A stretch of DNA of 64,000 nt from Panopea generosa (Eukaryota > Mollusca > Bivalvia > Adapedonta > Hiatellidae), in assembly GCA_029582155.1 (NCBI GenBank), contig CM055907.1:14870974-14934973 (forward strand). Direction: 5' to 3'. Below are positions 12,108 through 24,889 of the stretch, one piece after another. A program made the translations under genes and the position numbers. The notes under the pieces are model-generated. The model was not told where the DNA came from and did no database searches. It saw nothing but the letters and a program-made list of their open reading frames with translations. The stretch's first letter is position 1. The number at the start of each line of letters is the position of its first letter.

Positions 12108-14418
12108 GACGAATATTCAGTGGCTCATCTACTCACCCTTCAGTAATATAAGGGCTCATCTAATCATCCTTCAGAAACATAAGGGCTCGTCTACTCATCC
12201 ATCAGAAACATAAGGGCTCATCTACTCATCCTTCAGAGACATAAGGTCCCATCTACTCATCTTTCAGAAAAATAAGGGCTCATATAGTCATCCTTCAGAG
12301 ACATAAGGTCCCATCTACTCATCTTCCAGAAACATAAGGGCTCATCTACTCATCCTACAGAAACATAAAGGCTCATCTATTTTACCATAGAAACATAAGG
12401 GCTTATCCACTCATTCTTCAGAAACATAAGGGCTCATCTACTCATCCTTCAGAAACATAAGGGCTCATCTACTCATCCTTCAGAAACATAAGGGCTAGGC
12501 TACTTATCCTTCAGAAACATAAGGGCTCATCTACTCATCCTTCAGAAACATAAAGGCCAATCTACTCATCCTTCAGAAACATAAGGGCTCATCTACTCAT
12601 CCTTCAGAAACATAAGGGCTCGTCTACTCATCCCTCAGAAACATAAGGGCTCATCTACTCATCCTTCAGAAACATAAGGGCTCGTCTACTCATCCTTCAG
12701 AAACATAAGGGCTCATCTACTCATCCTTCAGAAACATAAGGGATCATCTACTCATCCTTCAGAAACATAAAGGCCAATCTACTCATCCTTCAGAAACATA
12801 AGGGCTCATCTACTCATCCTTCAGAGACATAAGGTCCCATTTACTCATCTTCCAGAAACATAAGAGCTCAGCTACTTATCCTTCAGAAACACATGGGCTC
12901 ATCTACTCATCCTACAGAAACATAAGGGCTCATCTATTTAACCATAGAAACATAAAGGCTTATCCACTCATCCTTCAGAAACATAAGGGCCCATCTACTC
13001 CTCCTTCAGAAAAATAAGGGCTCATCTACTCATCCTTCAGAAAAATAAAGGCCAATCTACCCATCATTCAGAAACATAATGGCTCATCTACTCATCCTTT
13101 AGAAACATAAGGGCTCATCAACTCATCCTTCAGAAACATAAGGGCTCATTTATGTGTCCATAGAAACATAAGGGCGCATCTACTTATCCATAGAAACATA
13201 AGGGCTCATTAACTCATACTTCAGAAACATAAAGGCTAATCTACTCATTCTTTTGAAAGTTAAGGGCTCATCTACTCATCTTTCAGAAACATAAGGGCTC
13301 ATCTACATATTTTTCAGCAACACAAGGGCTCTTTTACTCATCCTTCAGACACATAATGGCTCATTTACCCACCCTTCAGGAACATAATGGCTCATCTACT
13401 CATCCATAGAAACATAAGGGCTCATCTACTCATCTTTCAGAAACATAAGGGTTCATCTACTCATATTCAGAAACATAATGGCTCGTATACTTATCCATAG
13501 AAACATAGGGGCTCGTATACTTATTCATAGAAACACAAAGGGTCATCTACTCATCCTTCAGAAGCATAAGGTTTCATCTACTCATCCTTCAAAAACATAA
13601 TGTCTTATTTACTCATCCTTCAGCAACATTTGCGATCATTTATTTATCCATAGAAACATAAGGGCTCATCTACTTATCCATATAAACATAAGGGCTCCTC
13701 GTCTCATATTCCAGAAACATAAGGGCTCATCTACTCATTCATCAGAAACATAAGGACTTATCTACTCATTCTTAAGAAACATAAGGGCTCATCTACTCAT
13801 TCATCAGAAACATCAGGCCTCATTTACTCATCCTTCAAAAACATAAGGGCTCATCTTCTCATTCATCAAAAACAAAAGGGCTCATCTACTCAGCTTCAGA
13901 AATGGCTTATCTACCCTCCCTTCAGAAACATAAGGGCTTATCTACTCATCTTTCAAAAAACATAATGGCTCATCTACTTATCCATACAAACATAAGGGCT
14001 CATCTACTTATCCATAGAAACATAAGGGCTCATCTACTCATCCTTCAAAAACATAATGGTTTATCTACTCCTCCTTCAGAAACATAGTGGCTTATCTACT
14101 CATCCTTCAGAAACATTAGGGATCATCTACTCATCCTTCAAAACATTAGGTCCCATATACCGGTCCTTCTGAAACATAAGGGCTCATCTACTCATCCTTC
14201 AGAAACATATTGGCTTATCTACTCATCCTTCAGAAACATAAGGGCTCATCTACTTATCCTTCAGAAAGTTAAAGGCTCATCTACTCATCCTTCAGAAACA
14301 TAAGGGCTCATCTACTTATTTTTCAGCAACACATGGGCTCTTCTACTCATCCTTCAGGCACATAATGGACATCTACTCATCTTTCAGAAACATAACGGCT
14401 CATATACTCATCCTTCAG
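12108..14418. repeat. 31-bp minisatellite, about 74 copies, unrelated to the first 31-mer
   Basis: The unit is about 31 bases: CATAAGGGCTCATCTACTCA then TCCTTCAGAAA. Variants include CCATAGAAA and TCATCAGAAA. Larger blocks are duplicated: the AAGGTCCCAT variant occurs near 12243, 12306 and 12830, and the run containing the AAAGGCCAATC variant recurs near 12550 and 12770. Confidence 0.95.
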
Positions 14419-14864
14419 ATACGCATGTACCACGCTAGTGTTAATCAATACACACGACGTACATTAAACAAGTGTACATTAATTCAGTGTTATTAAGCAG
14501 CACTAAATAATGTTAGTGCCAAAGGTTGCAAAGCAGGGTCACAATGTATAATACAGTAAAACCACCGTAACCCGGACACTATATATCTGGATCTGGATAA
14601 GGATAAGTAGGTTGAAGGCCTCGCTTAAGAATTACCTTCCTTACATGACGGTACCAAGATTCTTAACCCCATGTTTTTCTTCTGCATAATTGGACCAACA
14701 GAGGACTATCTATGGGAACAATGCACTTTAAGAACCATTGGTAATATTTCCAGTGTTCCAGAAGTGCATGTCTCTAGAAAAGTACAAAATTAATTGTTGT
14801 GTGAGACGTGAAGAGCATCTCGGCATATGCACAATGGAAAGGAGGTATGGGAAACATTGATTAG
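14419..14864. other. Non-coding stretch
   Basis: A short AT-rich spacer between the 31-bp array and the 3' end of the LINE relic. No feature was recognised. Confidence 0.4.
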
Positions 14865-16010
14865 TCCCAATGAAAGACGGCCATTTTAAAGCCGTTAACT
14901 GCATCTGCGCATACAACACTATCCTTCAGTTGGCAAAAGTCTATAATAGTTTTTGGAAAGAAATAGTTCTGGAATGAGGCACTTTTGTACTGCACTAGTT
15001 TAAAGCATTTGCTGTTATTTATTGAACGTTTTTCAATAACGTTATCTGACTTACATTCTATGAATTTGCTGGCTTTAATTTGGCGTTTGTCTAGGATAAG
15101 GGTTAAGTAGTCAAGACACTGCATAGCTGGCACCAGCACCTCGATCACCTTATAGAAGAAGGATAACCTCTGTGCTTTCCTTTGGTCTTGAATGGGTGGT
15201 AACTGTTCATCATACGTGTGACGATACATGGGTACCGTACTGTTTTTTGTGAGATGTCATCCCAATTAGCCTTAGAGAAAATAAAGAATAGTCTGGACTT
15301 CTGGTGGATGTAATATGGGATGATATTGATGTCTGTGACAATCGTGGCGTGATCGCCGATACCTGGCACAGATATGGAGGTCTTGACATGCGAAGAATTA
15401 TTGGTGAATACAAAATCTAACATGTTGGAGTCTCTTGTCAGTTGGTTGTGGACTTGAGTAAGCCCATGTTCTATAGAACAGTCAGTCAGAGCTTGCTGTA
15501 TGTTTGTCTGCAGCATCCTTCTATACTGACATATTCTCCCAGTCTTGTCGGTGCAGTTCAAGTCGCAAACAAGCACTATGTGTTTTTTTTGTTGGCTCGG
15601 GGAACTGCTGAGATTGATTTGCTGAGTTCGTCTGTGTGGTGCATGTTTCTATGTGGCATGTTGAAGAAACATATTAGGTAGATGTCTTTGTGCTGCTTGG
15701 CCTTCATCTTTGTCTAATTTATCTCTCAATCTGTGGTCAGCTGTGGTTGTGCGTCTAATGTAAGACCTTCTTTTGTTGCAGTAAAGACTCCCCACCCAGT
15801 CCAATTGGTCTGTCATTTCTGCTGGCCAAGTGTGTGTTAGAGAAGATATCGCTGAATTCGAAGGCTGTATTCGCTGGATCACGACGAGGTTTCACACCTT
15901 TTAACCACGACTCTATTCCACAGACAACGTCTGGTTTGATGTAGTTCAAGGATGCGGCGAGCTCTGACCTGTTACTTCTGGCTCCGCGACAGTCGACAGT
16001 TATCAGATGG
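14865..16010 (-). mobile_element. Non-LTR retrotransposon relic: endonuclease joined to ORF2 C-terminus
   Basis: The minus strand encodes an APE-type endonuclease in pieces: HLITVDCRGARSNRSELAAS, then NYIKPDVVCGIESWLKGVKP, RNDRPIGLGG, CDLNCTDKTGR, EHGLTQVHNQLTR, LDFVFTNNSSHVKTSISVPG, GDHATIVTDI and FSKANWDDIS. At about 15225 it passes directly into the far C-terminal region of such elements (RKAQRLSFFYKVIEVLVPAM, KSDNVIEKRSINNSKCF, FFPKTIIDFCQL). The reverse-transcriptase core, including the catalytic Asp motif, is absent. Frameshifts and stops are present, so the copy is inactive. The family is CR1/L2/Jockey-like; the exact clade cannot be set by eye. Confidence 0.85.
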
Positions 16011-17925
16011 AAATTGTTTAATTTGTTTTGAATATTACGCTTTGCGGATGTAGATTCACTTCTTGATGCTCTGGATTTCTCAGAGTTAGCAGAGGAAAAT
16101 GTTCTACGATGTTGTTTGTGAAGTGTTGGTGTTAGCTCTCAATGAGTGTGGTCTACTTGTATGACGAGGATTGAAACAGGATGTTTACTCTTTATTTCCG
16201 TCTCATCTATGTATAGCGCAATAACAATAACATTAATATCATATAATATACATGTATGTCCATAGCCATTCCAATATATGAACTACAAGAGACTTTCACG
16301 CAACGCAAAATACAATTAATTTTTCACATAATAAGACTATATGATTTGCTGTAAATCGATTTATTTAAAAGTGTTAAGATAAACAAAATTTTAAAATTCT
16401 GACAAGAAAATATCACTATTGCGCAATATAAAAAAATATCTGAAAGTATCGATTATCCCCTCTGATCAGACCAGAAAACAATTTAATTTGCAGCATTCAC
16501 ATAGTAGTTGATAAAAAGGTAACATTATACCAAGGGCTTGTATAGAAAGATAGGAGAGTTGTATCTCCTGACTAGATGTTGATAAAACAGCACACGAAGG
16601 ATTCATTATTTGGTAAATTAATCATTCATATCTCACAGGCAACTGATTTCTTAACATAAACTGTATGTTGTATGTAATTTTAGATGTATAAACAATGCTC
16701 TATCATGCAAAATGATCTTGAATATTGAGGTTTGAAGGAAGATTTATCGTAATTTGTTGTTATTTTAGTTGCAGTATACACATTTTGCAATCAGATTCAC
16801 TTCAACAATTTTAAACACAAATTATTGAGAATTGTATTGTTTTGATGAGAATTTCATTCTGCAATGTAAACAATTTTGATTTGTTTTCCTGATGTGAATG
16901 AAAGTTAAGATAATTGAAAACGAGATATTGCAAGATTTTGTGTATATACGCGAGCGTTCACAAACTCTTGATCAGTTACATGTCCTTCTTATTATAATTC
17001 CTTGATTATACATAAAACATAAAAGGCATTATTTACAAATGTAAGAGACACATCTTTGTAATATATTGAAACAGGTTTGGATAATGTGTCTGAATCGAAA
17101 GATGGGTCAGTTCCAGAAAGTGGCATATAAACAAAGTTCAAAGCTATTAAACGTGAAGCTATGGACACTCCCACTATCGCACTAACAACAGTGCCAGACG
17201 ACACTTGCAGTATGATATGTTTCTTGAAGATAAGTATTCACAGGAATTGTGATATCATACACTGCCGTTGTTGCAGCATACACCCTCTTGTGTCCAGAAT
17301 ATGAAAATTTTCGACGGTACGTAGTATAAGGGAAAATATATGTCTCAACGTAATGAGAAGCAAAATCACATGCTTTTGTGGCAAATATGTGGTCACATGA
17401 TTTCTGACGTATGTTTGCATACGGTATTTATGTTAAGAACAATCAGTTCTAGTCGAGTTTCTGCTCAGGTAACATCTAGTTTAAACAACAGCACCGCAAG
17501 CGGCTGCAGACGGTCGTCTTTTTTCCAAATCTATTACGTAGGTCAAATTCAGTGAAGTTATCTTTTTAAACATGATGGTGATTAGTTTAAAAAAAATCAA
17601 TTCTATTACTGAAAAAATAAAATAGAGATGTCGAATAACAGCGTTAACTCGACTATTCTAGCCTTGTTGATCACAGAACAGTATATTAGAATGTACCATC
17701 AGAAAAACAGATATAGCTGTATGAATGAAAGCATATTTTATATTAGCAAAATAGTGGATAAATGTATGTGAAAGTAGGACTTTTAGGACAGCATATACAC
17801 TATGTCTATGTCTGGCTTAGGCTAGCTAGCCAGTACTTAAGCTGAAATGTATTTAATTTAATACATTTTTTTTCTCAAAATCTGGGTGTGAATGTGGGTG
17901 TGTATGTGCCAAACTTTAATAAACA
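16011..17925. other. Intergenic or intronic stretch with one weak coding-like patch
   Basis: Mostly AT-rich non-coding sequence. On the minus strand at 16985-17295 two adjacent frames look mildly protein-like (AVYDITIPVNTYLQETYHTA, then after a frame change PLSGTDPSFDSDTLSKPVSI). This could be a frameshifted exon relic. No family was recognised. Confidence 0.3.
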
Positions 17926-17929
17926 GGGC

Positions 17930-18610
17930 TGTATAGTTTTAATACAGTAAGAAAAGTTGGCGAGGAGGGTGTCTTGGGGTTGGTAACAAAGTTGAAAAAG
18001 GACAGACTGAGTGTATCTAATTCATTACAGAACACAATTTTAAGAAAACAATTGGAGGGGGTGCAGGTCTTGGGGTTAGTAACAAAGTGGCAGAACAGTA
18101 TTAAATTTAAAACAAAACAAAATTTAAAAGAAAACAAATGGGGGGGGGGGGGGGGGGGGGGGGGGGTAACAAAGTTGAAATGGGACAAAGTATTCAATTT
18201 AAAACAAAACAAAATTTAAAAAATTAAAAAATAAAAAATGTGCAGGGAAGGGGGTCGGGTAAGAGTGAGGGTCTTTGGGTCGGTAGCAAAGTTGAAATGG
18301 GGCAGAGTACTTGATTTAATACAAAACAAAAATTTAAAAAAAATTGGACGGGGATGGGGGTGGGGGATAGAGTTGAGGGTCAATGGGTTGGTACTATAAT
18401 TGAAATGAGGCAGAGTATTTGATTTAATACAAAATAAAATTTAAAAAAAATGGCGGGGATGGGTGGTTGGGGGCGAAGGTTAGGGGTGAGGATCTTTGGG
18501 TCGGTAAAGAGTTGAAATGGGGCAAAGAATTTGATTTTATACAAACCAAATTTAAAAAAAAAATAAAAAAAAATGGGCAGCAGGGTTGGGGTTTTGGTTG
18601 AGTATGGAAA
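17930..18610. repeat. Degenerate ~100-115-bp tandem repeat with long G run
   Basis: The phrase GGTAACAAAGTTGAAATGGG, followed by a TTTAAAACAAAACAAAATTT tract and a G-rich segment, recurs about six times (near 17980, 18077, 18167, 18280, 18390, 18505). A run of 27 G lies at 18140-18166, and other copies hold shorter GGGG clusters. Confidence 0.8.
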
Positions 18611-19775
18611 TTTACGTAAGTTAGCTATTTACATTGATAACATAAGTGCAAGATTCGACTGTCGCTTTTCATCAAATGCCATTGTGACAATCACCAACGG
18701 TAATGTTTGTTGGTGTTTGTTTAGCAAGTTGAGATGACAAGTAAGTGTTGCAAACAAACGAAATAAATTATTTTAAAGGATACATGAACGTTTAAGAGTT
18801 ATTAAGAATAAAGGATGTACAATGTACTTTATTACGTCAAATCCGTGTAAACGCGCTCGATTTCTATAAATAACATGATAACTGTCATGCACTTCAGCGG
18901 ATAGGGAAAATGTGTTAGATATTATTGAAACTATTTTCTTCCGTGTGCACTTAAAATGATTATATTTGGAAACAATAAGCTGATAGGGAAGTTTCCTTTT
19001 CAGTTTCAGTTTATTGAAGATATTTCTTTCCATGATGCACTTAAATACTACGAAAATGTTGACATTTTTGTTAATACAAACATCAAGGCTGGATCTCCAT
19101 CTAAACATATGCATGTATATTGAACTTAATGAAAGTTCAGAGATTTTTACATTGAAACTTATTACATGTAGTATTGAAAAGACAATTTCATCCTCCCATT
19201 ATTGTTCTGGCTATCGTGTGAAGGCATAAAATTAATCAGGAAACCAGATTAGATAAAAACAAGCTAAAATCTCTGTAAAACCGGAAGCCTCTCTAATCCG
19301 AACGTTTTGTTCTGTCCCGAGGTTTTGCAGTCTACAGAGGTTGCACTATATATTTCTTGCTATTGATTATAATAAGTATATCCCAGGAACTACAGATAGA
19401 TTCTTCTACAGTTCTTTTGTATATGGAAAAGAAGAAAAAATCAACAACATAACAAAAAGGAGCATAACGAACACATGAAGCGAAAAGAACTAGCGAGAAA
19501 GGAAAATGACATAGATAAACAATATCCTGGCCTTATAAATTGGTTAATGTGGTGATTTTTTTTTATATAAATCCCATACACTGAAATGTTTTACCTCAAG
19601 CAAGGTGTTTTTTAAACGAAAATGGAATTGCTACTATATGTTTGTATGTTCCTTTTACGACAAAAAGAGTTTCTGTTACATGTGAGATGAAGATCATAGA
19701 AACAGAGGTTTATCCGAAATTGAAAGCTGTCTTTTATCAACGTTACATAAATGGATTGCCTCCTTTTGTCAAGCC
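18611..19775. other. Non-coding stretch
   Basis: AT-rich DNA with no recognisable exon, RNA gene or repeat beyond short simple tracts. Confidence 0.4.
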
Positions 19776-20090
19776 GAGCCCGACAAGCTTACTCGGTAGC
19801 GCGTCTAACTATCAACCTAAAGGTCGTGGGTTCGAATCCCCGCCCAGCAAGAGTGTCCGTGACGATTGATATACGACATTGCATCTCATTGTCATTTGTC
19901 ACTCATCGCTGATTTAAGTGGGAAATATATCAGTCACTAGCAGAGATGGGATGTGCTCGAGTACTGGTTAAACTTTCAGGATCTCTGGAAACAGTGGTTA
20001 GGTTAACTGATCGTCTATAAGCCCTCGATGGCATAAAATGACGCTAAATATTCAATCAAACAAAAAATCAATCAATAAATCCTGTCGCAA
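19776..20090 (+). mobile_element. tRNA-derived SINE (family 1)
   Basis: The head has AAGCTTACTCGGTAGCGCG and the B-box GGGTTCGAATCCCCG, then the full family body (GATATACGACATTGCATCTC, GTGCTCGAGTACTGGTTAA, GTTAGGTTAACTGATCGTC, AGCCCTCGATGGCATAAAA). It ends in a CAATCAAACAAAAAATCAATCAAT tail. This is the best-preserved copy in the window along with 56470. Confidence 0.85.
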
Positions 20091-22461
20091 ACATGTGATA
20101 CTTTAGTCTGGTTCCTGGTCAGGACAAAATAGGATTCAGTATATCACAACCGGGTTGTTGGAGGCAGTAGTTAATCATCCAACAGGGGAACCGATACAAA
20201 AAGGGAAGGCAATAGGAAAGGAAATCTCATCATGTATCAGACCACTTAAATCTGGCTATGCATTTTGTTTGCCGCATTAATCCTTACACAGTCTTTCTCA
20301 TGTAGTGTGACAATATTTGTTATTTGAATAATATGTCAAAGAAATGTTTTGTATTGAAGACTGGTCAAGTAGGAAATAGAATGAACTAGCTAAATGTAAA
20401 ATTGAAACACCAGGCGGATTTATGTTAAAGAAAACTTTGGAGAATCATCCTTTTGAGTCATACACGTGCGCAGGGCAGAGTGTCCATCTGGAATTCTGAA
20501 TCAGAAATATGAACACAAACTGTCATTCTGTGATTCACTTGTTATTCCAGCACAATATCATGACTTCTGTTCCATATTGGAAACAGACAAAATGGTGACA
20601 GAACAGTTACCATTCACCATTTACCATTTACCAGTTACCATTCACCATTCACCATACTCGAACTTATTACCTTAGCGGCGACAAGCACGTGCTCTTTAGG
20701 CGGGGCTTTAGAATACTCGGTCACGGAGCAACCAACAAAATATATTCCACTCTAATTTATTAATGATACAATGTATATTTTAGGGAAACTTCTTTGTGTA
20801 AAATGTATGCTGCTTACTTATATTACGAACTTTTTTAAGCCTTATAAAAAGTATTCTTTCTAAAATTTGCAAAAATAATGCGAAAATGAAACGTTCCAGG
20901 ATGTCACAATTTGTTCGTACAAAATTCTTAAGACAATCGAAGGTTAGTGACACAACCCTCAAGTTGTCCAATCTATTTCGTAATTAACACGTTCGATCCA
21001 GGAATCATTGTATGTTCATCTCCCCTGCTGCTATATGGAATATCTTACAAGAGTGGCGGTCTATTATTCACTTTATGAAAAATATATTGTGGGAGGCTCT
21101 GTCGAGCATCGTCATCAAACTATTTTATTATTTTGCGAACGACTTTAATAAATTAAATGATAAATGTAAGGTTCTTTTTATCAAATAACTCAGGAAAGTG
21201 GTACGTTTACCATTTACCTAACAATTTACTTATCTATGAAATGAAAACTTAATCGGCCAGTTTCCTTCAGTCATTGAATGACATAACATCTCAAAATAAC
21301 ATCATTTTACTTCTAGTATATACAATGGGGAGAAATAACGTCACACACACCTGCTAAATACAGTGCCGGAAGTCCGTAAATTTACAAACGTTAGTGAAAA
21401 GGACCCAATGTGGTCATAATTATATGATTATGTCACCGATATATAAATCAGTACAACCTATCAAATGCCAAATAACCTCAAAATAGTTGAGATTTATGTC
21501 CGGTAATGTTTACATTTAAAATGAAGCGCAACTGTTTTGGGGTAGTCTGGAATTTTGTATGTCGGACTGATCTATATGTCGGTGAAATAGATTCCTCTAA
21601 CACCCAGACGGTCGGCAGAAACTATAAAATCTACACATATACCCAAAATCGAAACAAAATTTTATTTAACCAACAATTCAAATAGTGTTCCAGCACTGTT
21701 TTTAGCAAGTGTGCGTGACGTAGGTTCACACCATTGATATGACAAATCGTCATTTTACATACGAAAGCATAGTGGTACGAAAAACACCGAGCGATCATTC
21801 ATAGTGATATTACACTAAGTTAATATCAAAATTATGTAATGTGTTTATTACACTCCTGCACCATTGTGATCAATCTTGATTATTAAAAAACGCAAATGGC
21901 TGCTTGGTACTAAAGTGCTGCTTTCTGTGTGAATATAGCGTTTTCTAAATCTAGATTAACTAGTCAATATCATTATTTTAATATATTCTCTTTAAAGATG
22001 CATTGCCTATAACTTTCTGTTTAATACATTATATAACGTTTATTGAATCTCAAAGCGGAATGTCTCATTCGAAGATATTGGTTAATTACGACGTTGTAGT
22101 TTATCTTATTTATACAAGTCGGCATTTTCCATTTTATTCGTCAATGTTTTAGCATTACACAATACTTGCCAGTGAGTGATTTAGTATTTGGTCAACAAAA
22201 TTAAAGAAATTTACACTGCAGAGACAAATTATGATAGAAGTTATTGAACATAATATCCATGATATCTAATGTTTGATATTAATGTGCAGTTTTACTGCTA
22301 AGATTGAGAAAAAAATCGGCAATATGGGTGAGGCTTCTTTAAGCATTTTATTTAGTTCTCAAAGAGTTTCTTCCGACTTTCAAGATTGGGTCAACAAACA
22401 TTGAATAACGGTCATTATTAAACAGTGATATCTAACGACAGTACCGCGTATGCGTGTTTAC
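20091..22461. other. Non-coding stretch
   Basis: No exon was recognised. A short simple repeat of ACCATTYACC units lies at 20608-20655. Otherwise it is AT-rich unique-looking sequence. Confidence 0.4.
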
Positions 22462-22850
22462 ATAGGAGGGGCGTTCAATAAGTATTGTTATATTGGTTAT
22501 ACAATAAAAACAACAAATAGTATCTTGATAATATTTGGAACTTCATTCCCTTCAAAGTAATCTCCTTTAACAGAAATTCACATTTTTAAATCTTTTTAAC
22601 AACTGTTCATAGTCTGTTTATTTTGTGCATACCCATCAGACACTGAAATACCACACTTCTGTTGGCGATGCAAGATAATCGTTTTACTTTGGTGGCCATA
22701 ATTGCTGCCATTCGTTCTATGGCGCCCGAAATGGTGAACCAATGTTTAATTTTCTTGCTATTACCATATATATATGAAAATCTGCGATGCACGTGTTCTG
22801 CTCGTGCAACACGCTTATACAGCTCCGTATATGAACACATTCAGCAGTTA
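22462..22850 (-). mobile_element. Mariner-like transposon relic (C-terminal end and TIR)
   Basis: At the left, GGGGCGTTCAATAAGTATTG resembles a mariner-type terminal repeat. Reading inward on the minus strand, frames with interruptions give GDYFEGNEVP and YEQLLKRFKNVNFC, like the extreme C-terminus of mariner transposases, which commonly ends near a GDYFE-type phrase. The rest of the transposase and the second TIR are not visible. Confidence 0.5.
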
Positions 22851-23589
22851 TTTTTTCCATCTGTATTTTACTGCAGTGTATATTACTGTATGTAGTTAAA
22901 ACTACGATAAAATGTTTTCTAAAAACTCGCACGATTTGATTGTTAGTATCATCGGATGCACAATAAATAGCACATAGTGGAAAAATATACAGTATCGTTT
23001 TTTTTTTCTTTTTATTATACATGCTATCATTTCCAGGCAAGGCAAATGTAACTGGCCCCAAGTTTCACTAAGCATCTCAACTTGAGATTTTCTTCAACTG
23101 AAAATGCTAACCTTCACTTATATTGGCTATGCTGCATGTTATCTTTCACCATTAAGTACATACATTCACTCGTTATTGACAGCTGTGAATTTTCACCTTA
23201 ATTTTTTTTTGGGGGGGGGGGGGGGGGGGTTGGTGGGGGTAGCTTATTTAAATAGAATAATTGCATAAAAACTTTAAGTCTCAGTCATGACATTTTGACA
23301 AAAGACGACAAAGATGGTACTCTTAACGTTTATAAACTTTCTATGAAATCGGATTACATTTTCTGTACTAAAATTACCTGTATGTAAGTATTGCGTTTTT
23401 TTAAGGCCCTGGGTGCATATATGAAGACTTTTATTGTGTAAGGTTATTTAATATATAAGGAGTTCCAGTTATCATTTAGAGAAATTGAGATTTTTTTAGT
23501 TGAGGATAATCTGAGCTTGAATAAAAACGGCCCTTGGTACCCAGTCCGTTATTGCATTATTTTAGTCATTTTTTAAGTGAGAATATACT
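22851..23589. other. Non-coding stretch with T9-G19 homopolymer block
   Basis: Positions 23202-23210 are T and 23211-23229 are 19 consecutive G, followed by TTGGTGGGGGT. No gene was seen. Confidence 0.6.
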
Positions 23590-23765
23590 TATCGATTTAA
23601 CTCGGTTGCGCCGAAAGCTCAGAGCTTAAACGAACCGCTCTCGAATCCGCTTTCTGAGTAGAACCAGTAAATATTTTGTGTGACATCGAATCAAGCTGGG
23701 TATCAAACCCGTAACCTCTGGGATGAGCGGTTAACACTCTATCCACTACACCACCGCCCTGCTTG
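23590..23765 (-). mobile_element. SINE family 2, inverted
   Basis: The minus strand shows a tRNA-like head with B-box GGTTTGATACCC, then the core TTACTGGTTCTACTCAGAAAG and TAAGCTCTGAGCTTTCGGCG. It matches the copy at 5265. Confidence 0.75.
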
Positions 23766-23869
23766 AGGGACGGCGAACACGTGGACACATAATTATGACG
23801 TATATAAATACGCCAGAAATCTACACTTGATTTGGTAGAAAATATATTTAAAAAATGGCCAAGATAGAC

Positions 23870-24125
23870 ATATCGTAGCGGTGTTCTATGGCTAAAGCGT
23901 TTGCCTTGCATACGGAAGGGCGTAAGTTCGATCCCCGGACAGGTCATACAAAAAACCTGAGAAATGGTACTAAAAGCTTCCTCGCTTGGTGTTCAGCATT
24001 TACATGATAGTTCTAGGTCTGGTCAACCTAGTGTCAGTATAATGTGACTGGATGAAAATCATACCATATGTCAACAGCACGCTACTCCAATGTGACAGCG
24101 CTTTGGACACTGTCTAAAATAGACA
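23870..24125 (+). mobile_element. tRNA-derived SINE (family 3)
   Basis: The head contains TATGGCTAAAGCGTTTGCC and the B-box AGTTCGATCCCCGG. The body includes TTCCTCGCTTGGTGTTCAGC and a 3' part (GTGACTGGATGAAAATCATACC, CAATGTGACAGCG) that is found inverted at 33545-33645. Confidence 0.65.
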
Positions 24126-24277
24126 CTATCGCAATATAACTAGAAGATTGTTGAAAGAGAAGAAGAACGTAAAATGCTCGTACCTACTAAATCTTACTCT
24201 GTGTGTTGTCGAATTGACAACTTATTTGTATTACCCTGACAGATATTCAATTATCTGCAAGATACGGAATAATGTAT

Positions 24278-24546
24278 TTGTTTGTTTAAATATTTAGCGT
24301 CATGTTTATGTAGTCGAGTGCTAACAGACGATCAGTTAACCTAACTATTCTTTCATGGGATCCTGGAAAGTTAGTCCAGTTTCAAGCACAAACATCTCCG
24401 CAAGTTACTGATAATGTTCCCTCTTGAATCAGTGGTGAGAGATGAATGAAGTGAGATGTCGTACATCAAGCATGACGGAGACTGTGGCCGGGTTGGGAGT
24501 CAAACTTTCATGGCCCTGGGATTGATAGTCAGACGCGTTACCGACA
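24278..24546 (-). mobile_element. SINE family 1, inverted
   Basis: The sequence is the reverse complement of the family-1 body: CTCCGCAAGTTACTGATAA, TCAGTGGTGAGAGATGAATG, and the head end TGATAGTCAGACGCGTTACC. The 3' tail appears as TTTGTTTGTTTAAATATTTAGC at the left end. Confidence 0.8.
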
Positions 24547-24889
24547 TTAATAAAAGTTAATTTAATAATTTAAGATTAGGTCGGGTACATCGACTAATAT
24601 GATATGCATTTGTTCAATTTAAATGTTCTACTACGTGATTTTGATTATTTTTATATTAATTATAAAAGCTATAAAAAGCGTAAAATTAAAGTGTAGTGTA
24701 TCTCAAAAGCGTAATCGGAAATAAGAGAACATTCTAGCATTTGGCAGCCATTGAGTATATTTGGTTACGTAGTTAATGGATTGCTTGTTGCCAGCTCCGT
24801 CACAATCCTACATTGAATGCTGGGTAAAGTACGCAATCTCGTCTGCAATGCATATCGGAGAACATATAATGCACAACATAAACCTGCAT

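Noticed and set aside
2690..14418. Regularly spaced repeats as CRISPR-like arrays
   Set aside because: Units are contiguous and mutually similar with no unique spacers, and the genome is eukaryotic, so these are minisatellites.
15145..15576. Host nuclease gene on the minus strand
   Set aside because: The GDLN-like CDLNCTD, VFTNN and GDHATIVTDI phrases belong to the endonuclease domain of a non-LTR retrotransposon, and frames are broken.
17916..18219. Open frames on both strands with poly-Pro or poly-Gly
   Set aside because: They are produced by the 27-G run within the degenerate repeat.
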